DNA of 64,000 nt from Acidobacteriaceae bacterium (GTDB lineage: Bacteria; Acidobacteriota; Terriglobia; Terriglobales; Acidobacteriaceae), in NCBI GenBank assembly GCA_003134655.1, contig PLBY01000059.1, positions 63,177 through 127,176 of the forward strand. The letters run 5' to 3'. A model generated the notes under the pieces. That model saw nothing but the letters and a program-made list of their open reading frames with translations, searched no databases and was not told the origin of the DNA. This document shows, piece after piece, positions 33,001-41,399 of this stretch (within the stretch, counting starts at the first letter, position 1; each line of letters begins with the position of its first letter). A program made the position numbers and the translations under genes.

Positions 33001-33699
33001 GCATCGACCAGTTACACTCTGCCCGGCACGGCCGGCACCTACACCGTCACGGCCAGCAGTACCGGCTACTCGTCAGCGACCTTTACCGAGACCGCAACGA
33101 CGGCTGTAGCCGTTACCCAGTTGCAACTTGTTTCCGGCGGAAAACAGACTGGAACGGTTGGGACGACTCTGCCGAACCCCATTGTGGTCAAGGCCAAGAA
33201 CTCCACAGGGGGCATCGTCGTAGGTGCTTCCGTCAGCTTCACCGACGGCGTGGGCGGCAAGTTCTCGCCAAATCCGGCGATTACGGATTCGACTGGCGAA
33301 GCCACCACTTCCTACACGCTTCCCACCAAGGCTCAGAGTCTTGTCGCGACAGCATCCGTTGGAAGCGTGACTGTGACAGCCAGCGAGAAATCGGTTGCCG
33401 CTGCGGCCTCCAAAATTACAATTGTGTCCGGCAATAACCAGTCGGCAAACCCCAATACACTGCTGCCGAGCATGCTCGTCGTCTCGGTGACGGACCAGTA
33501 TGGCAATGCCGTTTCGGGTTATACCGTGACGTTTACCGACAACGGCGCGGGAGGCACCTTCTCCACCACCACCCCGATCACCAATTCGTTCGGCCAGGCC
33601 TCGGTGAGCTACACCACCGGCTCGACAGCTGGAACGGTAACGATCACTGCGGGATCGACGCAGACCGGCAGTGTCAACTTCACTGAAACGGTCATTTAG
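30007..33699 (+). CDS. Large secreted SGNH-like protein with Big_1 repeats
   Basis: A 1,230-residue exported protein; ATG 30007 has GAGAGG 4 bases upstream and is preferred over ATG 29995. Signal peptide (ALTLAALGILLILAATLPALA). Next come two choice-of-anchor-D/ASH beta modules (about 30-220, with SLAFGNVYIGVPSGSKVLTI and SVTFPNQKVGTTSAGQAVTI) and a putative Ig module (about 235-330). A central alpha/beta domain (about 335-640) has GEST near the start and DGTHPS near its end, the first and last blocks of SGNH hydrolases. Six tandem invasin-type Big_1 modules of about 97 residues (from about 645) run to the C-terminus. It probably acts on extracellular polysaccharide esters and is held away from the cell by the Ig stalk. 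There is no visible anchor. Confidence 0.8.
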   Translation: MKAQTRPALTLAALGILLILAATLPALAQDLSSSPSSLAFGNVYIGVPSGSKVLTITNLTGKGLTIESIGFDCPGYDIASGVAPFSFGLTQSITHYSIFLNPTAAQNYNCNFVINLSDSTVFKVPLTGTGIVSTGVSTLNKSSVTFPNQKVGTTSAGQAVTITNSGTGSVTLTGITLSPPSFTTNNVTLPATIAAGGSLPITVYYTPSGVESETGALDLTYTQVIDNGLTLSGNGIAPTALVVSSPPTLPQATQNAGYETNLAAEGGTGSYTWALSSGSTLPSGLTLSSTGAITGTIASTVATGNYTFTVKVTDTSSGSTATAPVSIGVFANLADNCNDISFDVPNTTTPMTALTDLGTGTYQGSEGGLYPNGSNVRPASHDADGVNFAKGIVPLDANGNYSPTGKYVMMAIGESTAQNEFGRFLPIAYADPAKNPYLVIVNGAQGGGTPYVFSTTTSPYWATVMNNYLPQAGVTANQVVVVWMEDTDGISTGTFPSDITQLQSEYETMMQTMHTLFPNLKMVYFSSRVYGGYSNGVGHADNPEPYAYEVGFATKWAIQDQINGNLNLNYNPALGPVVAPWMSWGPYYWSNGMLGRKDGLEWDCADFSADGTHPSSQYGQLKVATSLLNFLKTDDTTTSWYLTQATVLTPTGGNNQTGATGTTLPTALTVLASNNGTAVSGVSVAFSDGSNGTFTPNPAVTNSSGIATTTYKLPTTAGTYTITGSSAGYSSATFTETATAPVKTLAVNGGNNQTGVAGSTLPTALTVLAKTNGTVTSGVSVSFTDGAGGTFTANPAVTNSSGIASTSYKLPSTAGTYTVTASSTGFSSTTFTETATTSGKVITVTGGNNQTGPAGTALPTPLTVEATNNGTAVSGLSVTFIDNGAKGTFNPATAVTNSSGIASTIYTLPKSAKSITITAGSVGYTSATFKETSTVTKTLAVNGGNNQSGVTSTTLPTALTVLATSNGIAVSGVSVSFTDGTGGGTFSPNPAVSNSSGIASTSYTLPGTAGTYTVTASSTGYSSATFTETATTAVAVTQLQLVSGGKQTGTVGTTLPNPIVVKAKNSTGGIVVGASVSFTDGVGGKFSPNPAITDSTGEATTSYTLPTKAQSLVATASVGSVTVTASEKSVAAAASKITIVSGNNQSANPNTLLPSMLVVSVTDQYGNAVSGYTVTFTDNGAGGTFSTTTPITNSFGQASVSYTTGSTAGTVTITAGSTQTGSVNFTETVI

Positions 33700-33741
33700 T
33701 GTTTGGTAGTGTTTGTCTGATGCGGTTGGGCGGATCCCCGT

Positions 33742-35310
33742 TCAGGGGATCTGCCAGACCGTATCGAGCACCGTGCCATCGACCCACTTCACGATAGCTA
33801 CCGGACGATCGCGGTGAACCGGTCGTTGAGGTTTCCCACCGCAGATGCGTTCGACCTCTTCTTTGATTTCCCGCAACGGCCGAATCGGCAACTTCGAGCC
33901 CTTCACCGCATCCAGAAGATCCTGACGCCGTGGGTTGATCGCGATGCCGCGCTCGGTCACCACAACATCAATCAGCTCTCCTGGACCACACAGCGTCGTC
34001 ACCTCATCGACAATCACCGGAATGCGGTCGCGGAACGAAGGCACTGCCAGGATTGTGCACTTTGCGGCCAGGCAGTTCTGCCATCCGCCAATGCCATGGA
34101 GAAGGCGTCCGTCGGAGTGCGTCACCACATTAGCGTTGAAGTTTGTGTCGACTTCAGTGGCGCCGAGAACGACTGCATCGACCATCGATGCGAAATTCCC
34201 TTTGCCATGATAGTTGTAGGAAGTGAACGGGGAAGTCGCGACATGGCGCGGATTCATTGCCATGGAGCGCACACCGTCGAGGTCGAACGTCTGCCCGTCG
34301 AGAATGTAGTCGGTGAGTCCTTCTTCCAGCAACTCGACGAGGTACTTGGTCGATCCGCCGCGCACGAAACGGGCCTTCACGCCGGCCTGCTTCATCATCT
34401 GCTTGAGATAGCTGACGAACGCCAGCGCGATTCCGCCCGCGCCTGCCTGGAAGGAGAAACCGTTACGCATGATGCCTGCGTCGCGCAGAAAGCGCGCCAC
34501 GAACTCGGCGATACGCAGCCGATCTGGCGAGCGCGTGATTTGCGTCGTGCCCGAGACGATTCTGGAAGGATCGCCAATCGAGTCGACCTCGACGACGTAA
34601 TCTACATTGTTGCCCTGAATCTGCCACGGCACGCACGGGAAGGGAACCAGATCGTCAGTGACGACAATAACGTGGTCCGCGTAGATCGAGTCTGCCAGCG
34701 CGAAACCGAGAGAGCCGCACGCGGACTTGCCGTGGGAGCCATCGCAATTGCCGAACGTATCGGCCGTAGGCGCGGCGATCACGGCAATATCGATGTGCAC
34801 TTCGCCGTCCTGAATCGCCTGCCAGCGCCCGCCATGCGAGCGCAGGACGCCCATGCCGTGCATCTTGCCTTGCGTGCAGAAGTCGCCCAGCGGGCCGTTC
34901 ATGCTGCCTTCGATGTGATCGATGACGCGTGACTCCATCAACTCGATCGCGCTCTTCTGCGAAGGAAAAGACGCGCTGGGGAACCACGTCAGGTTCTTCA
35001 CGCCAATCTTCGCAGCGCCTTCCAGAGCCATGAGCGCGACGCGGTCACCGTCGCGGAGATGATGATGGGAAGATACGACCATGCCGTCGCGCAAGCCGCA
35101 CTTCCGCAGAGCACTTTCGAGGTCGGGCACGCGCTTGTCGCCATTTTCAGGATAGTCCGCCGCGGTGCGGATGGCCGGAGAAGCTTTGCCATCGAGCGGC
35201 CGGTGTTTTCCGACACCCATGTACGGGACTTGGGGACGCCCGTTGACGGTTTCCGGGACGATACGTCCCGCCGCGTTTGCGACCAGTTCAGCTTTTTCAA
35301 GGACTGACAT
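33742..35310 (-). CDS. citF: Citrate lyase alpha subunit (CitF family)
   Basis: A 522-residue acyl-ACP:citrate transferase subunit. Family landmarks are LRDGMVVSSHHHLRDGD near 80-96, then MNGPLGDFCTQGKMHGMGVLRSHGGR, GNCDGSHGKSACGSLGFALADS and SFQAGAGGIALAFV, plus a long C-terminal half with EVTTLCGPGELIDVVVTERGIAINPRR. Length matches the usual 500-520. Start at 35310 with AGGGGG 5 bases upstream. It swaps acetyl-ACP for citryl-ACP in the citrate lyase complex. It is the last gene of the six-gene minus-strand operon. No citC, citG or citX is seen nearby, so activation of the ACP must come from elsewhere or the complex does something else. Confidence 0.92.
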   Translation of the reverse strand: MSVLEKAELVANAAGRIVPETVNGRPQVPYMGVGKHRPLDGKASPAIRTAADYPENGDKRVPDLESALRKCGLRDGMVVSSHHHLRDGDRVALMALEGAAKIGVKNLTWFPSASFPSQKSAIELMESRVIDHIEGSMNGPLGDFCTQGKMHGMGVLRSHGGRWQAIQDGEVHIDIAVIAAPTADTFGNCDGSHGKSACGSLGFALADSIYADHVIVVTDDLVPFPCVPWQIQGNNVDYVVEVDSIGDPSRIVSGTTQITRSPDRLRIAEFVARFLRDAGIMRNGFSFQAGAGGIALAFVSYLKQMMKQAGVKARFVRGGSTKYLVELLEEGLTDYILDGQTFDLDGVRSMAMNPRHVATSPFTSYNYHGKGNFASMVDAVVLGATEVDTNFNANVVTHSDGRLLHGIGGWQNCLAAKCTILAVPSFRDRIPVIVDEVTTLCGPGELIDVVVTERGIAINPRRQDLLDAVKGSKLPIRPLREIKEEVERICGGKPQRPVHRDRPVAIVKWVDGTVLDTVWQIP

Positions 35311-35369
35311 CAGAACCCCCTGCGACAAACAACTGGAAACGCTCCGACCCCAACCACGCGGATCGATCT

Positions 35370-36575
35370 TTACGCAATCAGCCCCATCGCTTGCGCGCGT
35401 GCCATCAGCTTCAGCGCGCGCTGCACGACAGGAGGATCGATCATCTTCGAGCCCAGACTCACCACTCCCAGGCCCTTCTGTTGCGCCTCGTTGTAGGCTG
35501 CGACGATCTTGCGCGCCCGCTCGATCTCCGCCGCCGTGGGCGCGAACGCGTCGTGAATCACCGGGATCTGCAGCGGGTGAACGCAGCCCATCCCTTCAAA
35601 GCCGAGAGCGCGGGATTGCAGACCCCAGGTGCGCAGCCCTTCCATGTCGCCGACGTCGCCAAAGACCGAATCGATGGCCTGCACGCCAGCCGCGTGCGCG
35701 GCGTTCACAACGCGCTGCCTCGCATAGAGCGACTCCGCGCCCGTTGCCGTCTTCACCACACCCAAGTCCGCCGTGTAATCTTCCAGTCCGATCGTCAACG
35801 CGACGATCTTGTCGCTGGCTTGGGCGATGGCGAATGCGTTCTCGATTCCCAGCGCGGATTCAAGAATCGGCATCAGCCAGATCGGGCGTGTGACGCCGTA
35901 ATCGGCTTTGATCTGCGCCATGCGCGCCGTGGCCTCGACAATCTGACTTGGACTCTCGACCTTGGGAATCAGGATCAGGTCAGGGGATTCGGGAACTATC
36001 TCGTCCAGATCCTCCAGTCCCAGCGGCAGCTGGTTGATGCGCACCATGCGTTCGCATTGCAGAAAGTCGACGGCGCGAAGCGCATTGCGCACCAGCAGGC
36101 GTGCGGAGTCCTTGTCGCTGGCATGGACCGAATCCTCGAGGTCGAGGATGATGGCATCGGCCCCGTGCAGCGCGGCGTTGACGAAATACTTGGGCTCGCT
36201 GCCGGGAACGTAGAGCCGCGAGCGTCGAAGGCGGTCGCGTGCGGAAGACTCGGGAAGCGCGATCCGGTCGGGGAACACGCGTGTGCCCTCGCCCAGTCCG
36301 GCGCGCCGCACCGCGGCTTCGATGCGCGCGGCAATTACGAATGGCAGCGCGCCTTCATCGTGGATTGAAACCTGCGCGTGCCGCACGGCAAGCGCTTCGA
36401 GCACTTCTTCGGCCTGCCTGCGAATCGATTCGCCGTAGTAGGGCTTGACCCGCGACTCGAGTTCAACCGTGATGCCGCCGCGTTCGCGGGGCTCAATGCT
36501 CACGTGGAGATCCGATCGGATTTCTGGCCCCGAGTGGCCAGCTTCGCCGGTACGGGTTTCGGTTGCGACTGTCAT
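35370..36575 (-). CDS. Fused citrate lyase gamma-beta subunit (CitD-CitE)
   Basis: A 401-residue fusion. Residues of about 15-95 are CitD, the acyl-carrier part: IRSDLHVSIEP carries the serine that would bear the prosthetic group, and HDEGALPFVIAARIEAAV matches the CitD end. The rest is CitE (HpcH/HpaI aldolase-like): RSRLYVPGSEPKYFVNAA, GADAIILDLEDSVH, LILIPKVESP, PILESALGI, TIGLEDYTADLG and GCVHPLQIP. CitE cleaves citryl-ACP to oxaloacetate and acetyl-ACP. In most bacteria citD and citE are separate genes, so a covalent carrier-lyase fusion is notable. Start at 36575; 13 bases after the dehydrogenase stop. Confidence 0.9.
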   Translation of the reverse strand: MTVATETRTGEAGHSGPEIRSDLHVSIEPRERGGITVELESRVKPYYGESIRRQAEEVLEALAVRHAQVSIHDEGALPFVIAARIEAAVRRAGLGEGTRVFPDRIALPESSARDRLRRSRLYVPGSEPKYFVNAALHGADAIILDLEDSVHASDKDSARLLVRNALRAVDFLQCERMVRINQLPLGLEDLDEIVPESPDLILIPKVESPSQIVEATARMAQIKADYGVTRPIWLMPILESALGIENAFAIAQASDKIVALTIGLEDYTADLGVVKTATGAESLYARQRVVNAAHAAGVQAIDSVFGDVGDMEGLRTWGLQSRALGFEGMGCVHPLQIPVIHDAFAPTAAEIERARKIVAAYNEAQQKGLGVVSLGSKMIDPPVVQRALKLMARAQAMGLIA

Positions 36576-36588
36576 GAGATCACCGTTT

Positions 36589-37830
36589 CTATTTGCGGCC
36601 AACTTCGGCGAGTTCCGCGTGCGTCTCGGCTAAGGCCGACAGCCGCGCCAGCTTTGCCAGGACTTCGTCGGTCATTTGCACGGTGCTCGCCGCGCCCTGG
36701 CTGATGGCTTTGGCGCCGCCGGAAATGCGCATCATGTCATAGGTACGAACTTTGCCCTCTTTGATTACAGCAGCAATCGCTTCGCGGATGCGGCGGGCCT
36801 TCTCCACTTCGCCAACGTGTTCCAGCATCATGACTGCGGAAAGGAACATCGCGATCGGGTTGACTATGGGCGGATTGAGTTCGGCATACTTGGGCGCGGA
36901 GCCATGCGTTGGCTCGAAGACCGCGACTTCGTCCCCGATGTTGCCCGATGCCGCGAAGCCCAGGCCACCGATCAGTCCGGCGAAGGCGTCGGAGATCACG
37001 TCGCCGAACAGGTTTGAGGCGACCACGACTCCGTAGTCCTCCGGATTCTTGGTCAGCCACATGGTCTGCGCGTCGATGTTCGTCGATCGCAGCGTAATCC
37101 CCCGATATTCCTTGGCAACCGCCTTGGCTTCGTCTTCCATCATTCCAGAAGTTTCGCGGAGCACGTTGGGTTTCTCGCAGATAGTGACGGATTTGTAGCC
37201 GTACTTCTTTGCCCACTCGAAGGCGGCTTGGCAGATCTTGCGCGCGGCCTGGCGAGTGATGATGCGCACCGAGATCGCAAGATCCAGACCGGGAACTGAG
37301 GTAAATGCCTTGAACTTGGAATGAGTCGCTAGCGCAGCGCGAACTTGCTCCGGCGGATTGGTCCACTCGACACCAGCGTAGAGGCCTTCGGTGTTCTGGC
37401 GGAAGACGACTACGTTAACAAGTGGTTCCTCGAAGCCTCCGTCGGTCTTCTTGCGGATGAAGTTCAGCGGATTGCCCGGGAACGAGATGCATGGACGGAT
37501 GCAGGTATCGAGATGGAAGCGCTGCCGCATGGTAACGATGGGGCTGAAATACGAATGGCCCTTGCCTCGAAGTTCGGGCGCGAGTTCGGCTTCCGCCTGC
37601 TTCTTGGGTTTGGAAGTGATGGCGCCGAACAATCCCAGCTTGTGCTTGGCCAGCAAATCGACGGTGCGCTCAGGCAGGGCATTGCCTTGTCGGCACCAGC
37701 ATTCCCAGCCGATGTCGGCATGGATGTATTCGGCGTCGAAGCCGACAGCTTTCAGAACCCGCAAAGCCTCGGGCAGAACCTGGTTGCCGATTCCATCTCC
37801 GGGCATAGTGACTACGGTATGTTTTGCCAT
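36589..37830 (-). CDS. Isocitrate/isopropylmalate dehydrogenase family protein
   Basis: A 413-residue beta-decarboxylating dehydrogenase. It opens VVTMPGDGIGNQVLPEALRVL and contains the substrate loop RQRFHLDTCIRPC and NTEGLYAGVE. It also has KPNVLRETSGMM, DAQTMWLTKNPEDYGVVVASNLFGDVISDAFAGLIGG (metal Asp residues) and the NAD site EPTHGSAPKYA. The hydrophobic choice around the substrate loop does not tell isocitrate, homoisocitrate or isopropylmalate apart by eye. ATG 37830 lies 5 bases after the aconitase-family stop. In this operon it is expected to oxidise and decarboxylate the hydroxy-tricarboxylate made by the aconitase homologue. Confidence 0.88.
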   Translation of the reverse strand: MAKHTVVTMPGDGIGNQVLPEALRVLKAVGFDAEYIHADIGWECWCRQGNALPERTVDLLAKHKLGLFGAITSKPKKQAEAELAPELRGKGHSYFSPIVTMRQRFHLDTCIRPCISFPGNPLNFIRKKTDGGFEEPLVNVVVFRQNTEGLYAGVEWTNPPEQVRAALATHSKFKAFTSVPGLDLAISVRIITRQAARKICQAAFEWAKKYGYKSVTICEKPNVLRETSGMMEDEAKAVAKEYRGITLRSTNIDAQTMWLTKNPEDYGVVVASNLFGDVISDAFAGLIGGLGFAASGNIGDEVAVFEPTHGSAPKYAELNPPIVNPIAMFLSAVMMLEHVGEVEKARRIREAIAAVIKEGKVRTYDMMRISGGAKAISQGAASTVQMTDEVLAKLARLSALAETHAELAEVGRK

Positions 37831-37835
37831 GATTG

Positions 37836-39824
37836 CTAGTCTCCTGAAATGGCGACGCCGTCTTGGTACTGTGGCTCGCGATGTAGTCCCAGTTTCGCTG
37901 CGATGACGTTCTCCGCTCCGCCCGCGATGACGAGTGACTGCGGCACATTGCCGAGAGGCGGGAAGGAGAAGCGCTCCCCGCGCCAAACGACTGCACCGGT
38001 AGTGAAGTCGATTTCCACGTTCTCGCCCGGGATGACGGTCTTTTCTTTGTCCGCGATGTCGCTGGCGAACTGTTCGCGCAGACGCTTCACGAACTCCGCA
38101 ACCTCGATGCACAGAAAGCCGTTGTTGTAGGCGTTGCGCAGGTAGGTTTGCGAGAAGCTCGCCGCAATGACCAGCGGGATGCCTTTGGCTTTCAGGCAAG
38201 TGACCGCCTGTTCGCGGCTGGAGCCCGTACCAAAATTGAATCCTCCGACGATGACGTCTCCGGCGCGAGTACGTGAGGCAAATGTCGGGTCATAGTTTTC
38301 CATGACCACGCGGGCCATCATCTCGGCCGTCATGTCGTCGCGGTAGGTGTAGTCCTTGCCATAGATGGCGTCGGTGTTGACGTTGTCCTGCGTCATCAAC
38401 ACGAGTCGACCTTGCACGCGTTCGGGGAATCCGGGCAGGATTTCCACGCACTCGGAGGCGTGTTCGTCGGTAGAGAACTCTTCGTAGTTGCGGACCAGCG
38501 TGCGATCTTCAAACCGACGAGGCCCTGTGATGTAGCCTGCGATGGCCGATGCGGCGACGACTTCGGGACTGGCAAGATAGCACTGAGCTTCGCGCGATCC
38601 CATGCGGCCCTTGAAGTTGCGGTTGGTGGCCGAGATTCCGACTTCGCCTTTCTCCAGAAGACCCGTCCCGAGGCCGATGCAAGGCCCGCAGCTGGGTGGA
38701 AGGGGAATGGCTCCGGCGTCGAGCAGAGATTGCCACACGCCGCGCTTCTCCGCTTCCTGTTGCGTCCATGCGCTGGCCGCGCCAACATAAAGCTTTACGC
38801 CCGGCGCGACTTTCTTCCCGCACAGCACCCAGGCGGCAGCTTCGAGGTCGTCGATGCGCGAGTTTACGCAAGAGAGCAGATATGCCTTCTGAATTGCAAC
38901 CCCTTGTTTTTCGATGGCCGCGAGAGATTGCATGACCTGCACGGTGTCAGGCCCGGAGACATGCGGCGTGACCCGACTGAGATCAAGGACGATGCGGGCA
39001 GCGTAGGCGGCATCCCGATCGGGGCGCCGCGGATTTTGGATCCACTGCGAGATCTCTTGCTCTGTGAAGCGTTCTATGCCTTGTTCCTGCAGGTGCTGGT
39101 AAACACCGCGCAGATAGTGGATGGTGACTTCGTCTACCGGGAACCAGGCGACGATTGGTCCCCATTCTGTGCTCATGTTCGAAATGGAGAAGCGGGCGTC
39201 CATGGAAAGGCTAGCGACGCCCGGCCCAGAAAACTCGACAGCGGCGTTGAGTGCTTCGTCGTGGTTGTACAGGCCGCAGAGAGCGATGATGACGTTTTTG
39301 CCGCTGACGCCTTCCGGCAGCTTGCCTTCGAGAACGACCTGAATGGTGCGCGGAATCTGCCACCAGAACTCGCCGGTGGCCCAGACCGCAGCAGCGTCGG
39401 TACGGACAATGGGCGTGCCAACGGCGCCTAGCGCGCCGTACATGTTGGAGTGCGAGTCCGACGCGACGACAAACGACCCGGGAAGGACGTAGCCGCGCTC
39501 GATCATGATCTGATGCCCAATGCCCGATCCGGCAGGATAGAAATCGACGCCGTGTTCGCGGGCGAAGGCTTCGATCGAGCGGTATTTCTTCAGGTTGGCC
39601 TCGTCTCGGTTCTGAATATCGTGATCGAGGGCAAAGACGAGCTGCTTCGAGTCGTATATTTTTTTCGCGCCGATTGTCTTGAACTTGCTCATCACGGCCG
39701 AGGTGTTGTCGTGGGTCATGGTGTGAAACGGCCGGATCGAAACGAAGTCGCCGGTGCGCAGCGGTCGCTGCGGGCCATCGGCGAGGTGGGCTTGCGCGAT
39801 CTTTTCGACGATTGTTTGAGGCAT
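37836..39824 (-). CDS. Aconitase / homoaconitase family hydratase
   Basis: A 662-residue iron-sulphur hydratase with large and small parts fused. Seen: DHDIQNRD, HQIMIERGYVLPGSFVVASDSHSNMYGALGAVGTPI, the cluster cysteines in LLSCVNSR and SCGPCIGLGTG, NRNFKGRMGS, and the swivel-domain substrate motif FGTGSSREQAVTCLKAKGI. The length is nearer the short bacterial aconitase/homoaconitase group than AcnA or AcnB. It should interconvert a citrate-like acid and its isomer by way of the dehydrated form. It may work together with the PrpD-family gene upstream, which could do the first dehydration. Confidence 0.9.
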   Translation of the reverse strand: MPQTIVEKIAQAHLADGPQRPLRTGDFVSIRPFHTMTHDNTSAVMSKFKTIGAKKIYDSKQLVFALDHDIQNRDEANLKKYRSIEAFAREHGVDFYPAGSGIGHQIMIERGYVLPGSFVVASDSHSNMYGALGAVGTPIVRTDAAAVWATGEFWWQIPRTIQVVLEGKLPEGVSGKNVIIALCGLYNHDEALNAAVEFSGPGVASLSMDARFSISNMSTEWGPIVAWFPVDEVTIHYLRGVYQHLQEQGIERFTEQEISQWIQNPRRPDRDAAYAARIVLDLSRVTPHVSGPDTVQVMQSLAAIEKQGVAIQKAYLLSCVNSRIDDLEAAAWVLCGKKVAPGVKLYVGAASAWTQQEAEKRGVWQSLLDAGAIPLPPSCGPCIGLGTGLLEKGEVGISATNRNFKGRMGSREAQCYLASPEVVAASAIAGYITGPRRFEDRTLVRNYEEFSTDEHASECVEILPGFPERVQGRLVLMTQDNVNTDAIYGKDYTYRDDMTAEMMARVVMENYDPTFASRTRAGDVIVGGFNFGTGSSREQAVTCLKAKGIPLVIAASFSQTYLRNAYNNGFLCIEVAEFVKRLREQFASDIADKEKTVIPGENVEIDFTTGAVVWRGERFSFPPLGNVPQSLVIAGGAENVIAAKLGLHREPQYQDGVAISGD

Positions 39825-39902
39825 AAGAGAACTCCTGCCGCGCGGCCGAACCTATGTTGCCAGCCAAGCGACGTTGCTACGCGATCACGGCTGCGCTCCC
39901 GA

Positions 39903-41393
39903 CTATGCCAGCACCGGCTTGCGGCTCTTCTGGCCTTTAGCGCGCGGGCGCTTGCTGCTTTCGGCTTTTACGGTCTTGGTCTTGCGAACGTCGGCTTCCA
40001 TCAGCGCCATCAGTTCGCTGACGGAACCCACTCGCTCCAGATTCCAGACCGCTTCCTTGACTCGCTTCTGCGCCGCGCTGGACAGCACGCCTTCGGCCAG
40101 CGCAGAAAACTTCTCTTCTACCTCCTGATCCGTCAACGGATTGCGCGGATCGCCTTTGGGATAGTCCAGTTGTTTGTGGAAAGAACGTCCGTCAGTTGTG
40201 TTGATGTTCACGATCACCCTCTGTAGTGCTGGAAATACCTTCTCGATCTCGGGATCCGCGACCACTTCAACTTTCCGCAGTTGCGCACGAATCGCCGGGT
40301 CCATGATCCTTTCCATGGTGAACTGCACCGGCGTTACCTGGCGGTCGACCAGGGCCGCGGCGATCACGTAGGGTAACGAGTGATCGGCAGTTTCCCGGGT
40401 GCGTGGATCGTACTTGCTGGGGTCGGAGAGAATATCGGCGGCGCGGGCCAGCGAGCGGATCTGGACCTTCTCGACCTGATCGGGATGCAGATCATTGCTC
40501 TTTACCAGGTCGAGTACGGCCGAGATCGGGGTATGGGTTAAGGCCTCCGTGGGAAACGCCTTCATGCCGCATTGCGTGATGCGCCACGATTCACCCAGAC
40601 CATCGGTCAGCAGATTGAGCTTCCAGTCCGGCTTAAAGACGTGGGTCAAACCTTCTTTGCCGTCTACCACGTGCTCCGGCCCGGTATAGCCTTTCTCCGC
40701 GAGCAGCGCTGCCAGCACACCGCTCTGGGTCGCCATAGGATCGACGGTGTTCTTCATCATGGTCAGCTTGCCCGCGGTGACCGCGCCCAGCGTGCAGTGG
40801 CGGCTGGCGGAAATGCCGATGGCGTGCTGGATTTGCTCCGCAGTCAGGTGCAGAGCGCGGCCGGCGACAATGGGCGATACGAATGCGGTGAGCGTGGCGT
40901 GATGCCAGCCGCGCTCGCGGATTCCCGGAAAGGCTGCTTCGCAAAAGCGCATCTCGAATTCGTGGCCGAGCACGAGTCCTACGATGAGTTCCTTGCCGCC
41001 GCTATAAGCACGTTCGCAGCATGCGATCGCGGCGGGGAAGATATCGGAAGGGTGCGAAGGATCCTGCTTCCAGTAGATGTCGTTGTAATCCATGCAGCGG
41101 ATCATGAGCGCGTTGGCCAGCGACGCGGAGACGGGATCGAAACGCCGCCCGGTTCCGATCACGGTAGCGAGCCCTCGGCCGGCAACTTCGTCGAGAACTT
41201 CGAGAGCAATCGTTACGTCGTGTTGCCGGTAGCCGCCCAGGGCGCAGCCGAGGGAATCGAGAAGGAAGCGCTTCGCCTGATAGACGGCTTCCGGAGACAG
41301 ATCCTTGTATTGCAGAGCGGCGGCCCACCGCGACATCTTCGCGGTCACGTTCTCTGGCGGGGGAGAAATCGGTTTCGGGAATGACACAGGCAT
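39903..41393 (-). CDS. MmgE/PrpD family protein
   Basis: A 496-residue member of the family that includes 2-methylcitrate dehydratase and cis-aconitate decarboxylase. Typical segments are RFLLDSLGCALGGY, LANALMIRCMDYNDIYW, HPSDIFPAAIACCE, GWHHATLTAFVSPIVAGRAL, SRHCTLGAVTAGKLTMMKN and CGMKAFPTEALTHTPISAVLDL. The last 25 residues are a Lys/Arg-rich tail. No prpB or prpC is nearby, so simple propionate catabolism is not supported. Within this operon, dehydration of citrate or a substituted citrate is the likeliest role. The gene starts 6 bases after the HD-domain gene's stop. Confidence 0.9.
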   Translation of the reverse strand: MPVSFPKPISPPPENVTAKMSRWAAALQYKDLSPEAVYQAKRFLLDSLGCALGGYRQHDVTIALEVLDEVAGRGLATVIGTGRRFDPVSASLANALMIRCMDYNDIYWKQDPSHPSDIFPAAIACCERAYSGGKELIVGLVLGHEFEMRFCEAAFPGIRERGWHHATLTAFVSPIVAGRALHLTAEQIQHAIGISASRHCTLGAVTAGKLTMMKNTVDPMATQSGVLAALLAEKGYTGPEHVVDGKEGLTHVFKPDWKLNLLTDGLGESWRITQCGMKAFPTEALTHTPISAVLDLVKSNDLHPDQVEKVQIRSLARAADILSDPSKYDPRTRETADHSLPYVIAAALVDRQVTPVQFTMERIMDPAIRAQLRKVEVVADPEIEKVFPALQRVIVNINTTDGRSFHKQLDYPKGDPRNPLTDQEVEEKFSALAEGVLSSAAQKRVKEAVWNLERVGSVSELMALMEADVRKTKTVKAESSKRPRAKGQKSRKPVLA

Positions 41394-41399
41394 TCTCCT

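Noticed and set aside
31938..33696. Tandem repeats that might be taken for a CRISPR or satellite array
   Set aside because: Units are about 293 bases, in frame, diverged, and encode Big_1 modules.
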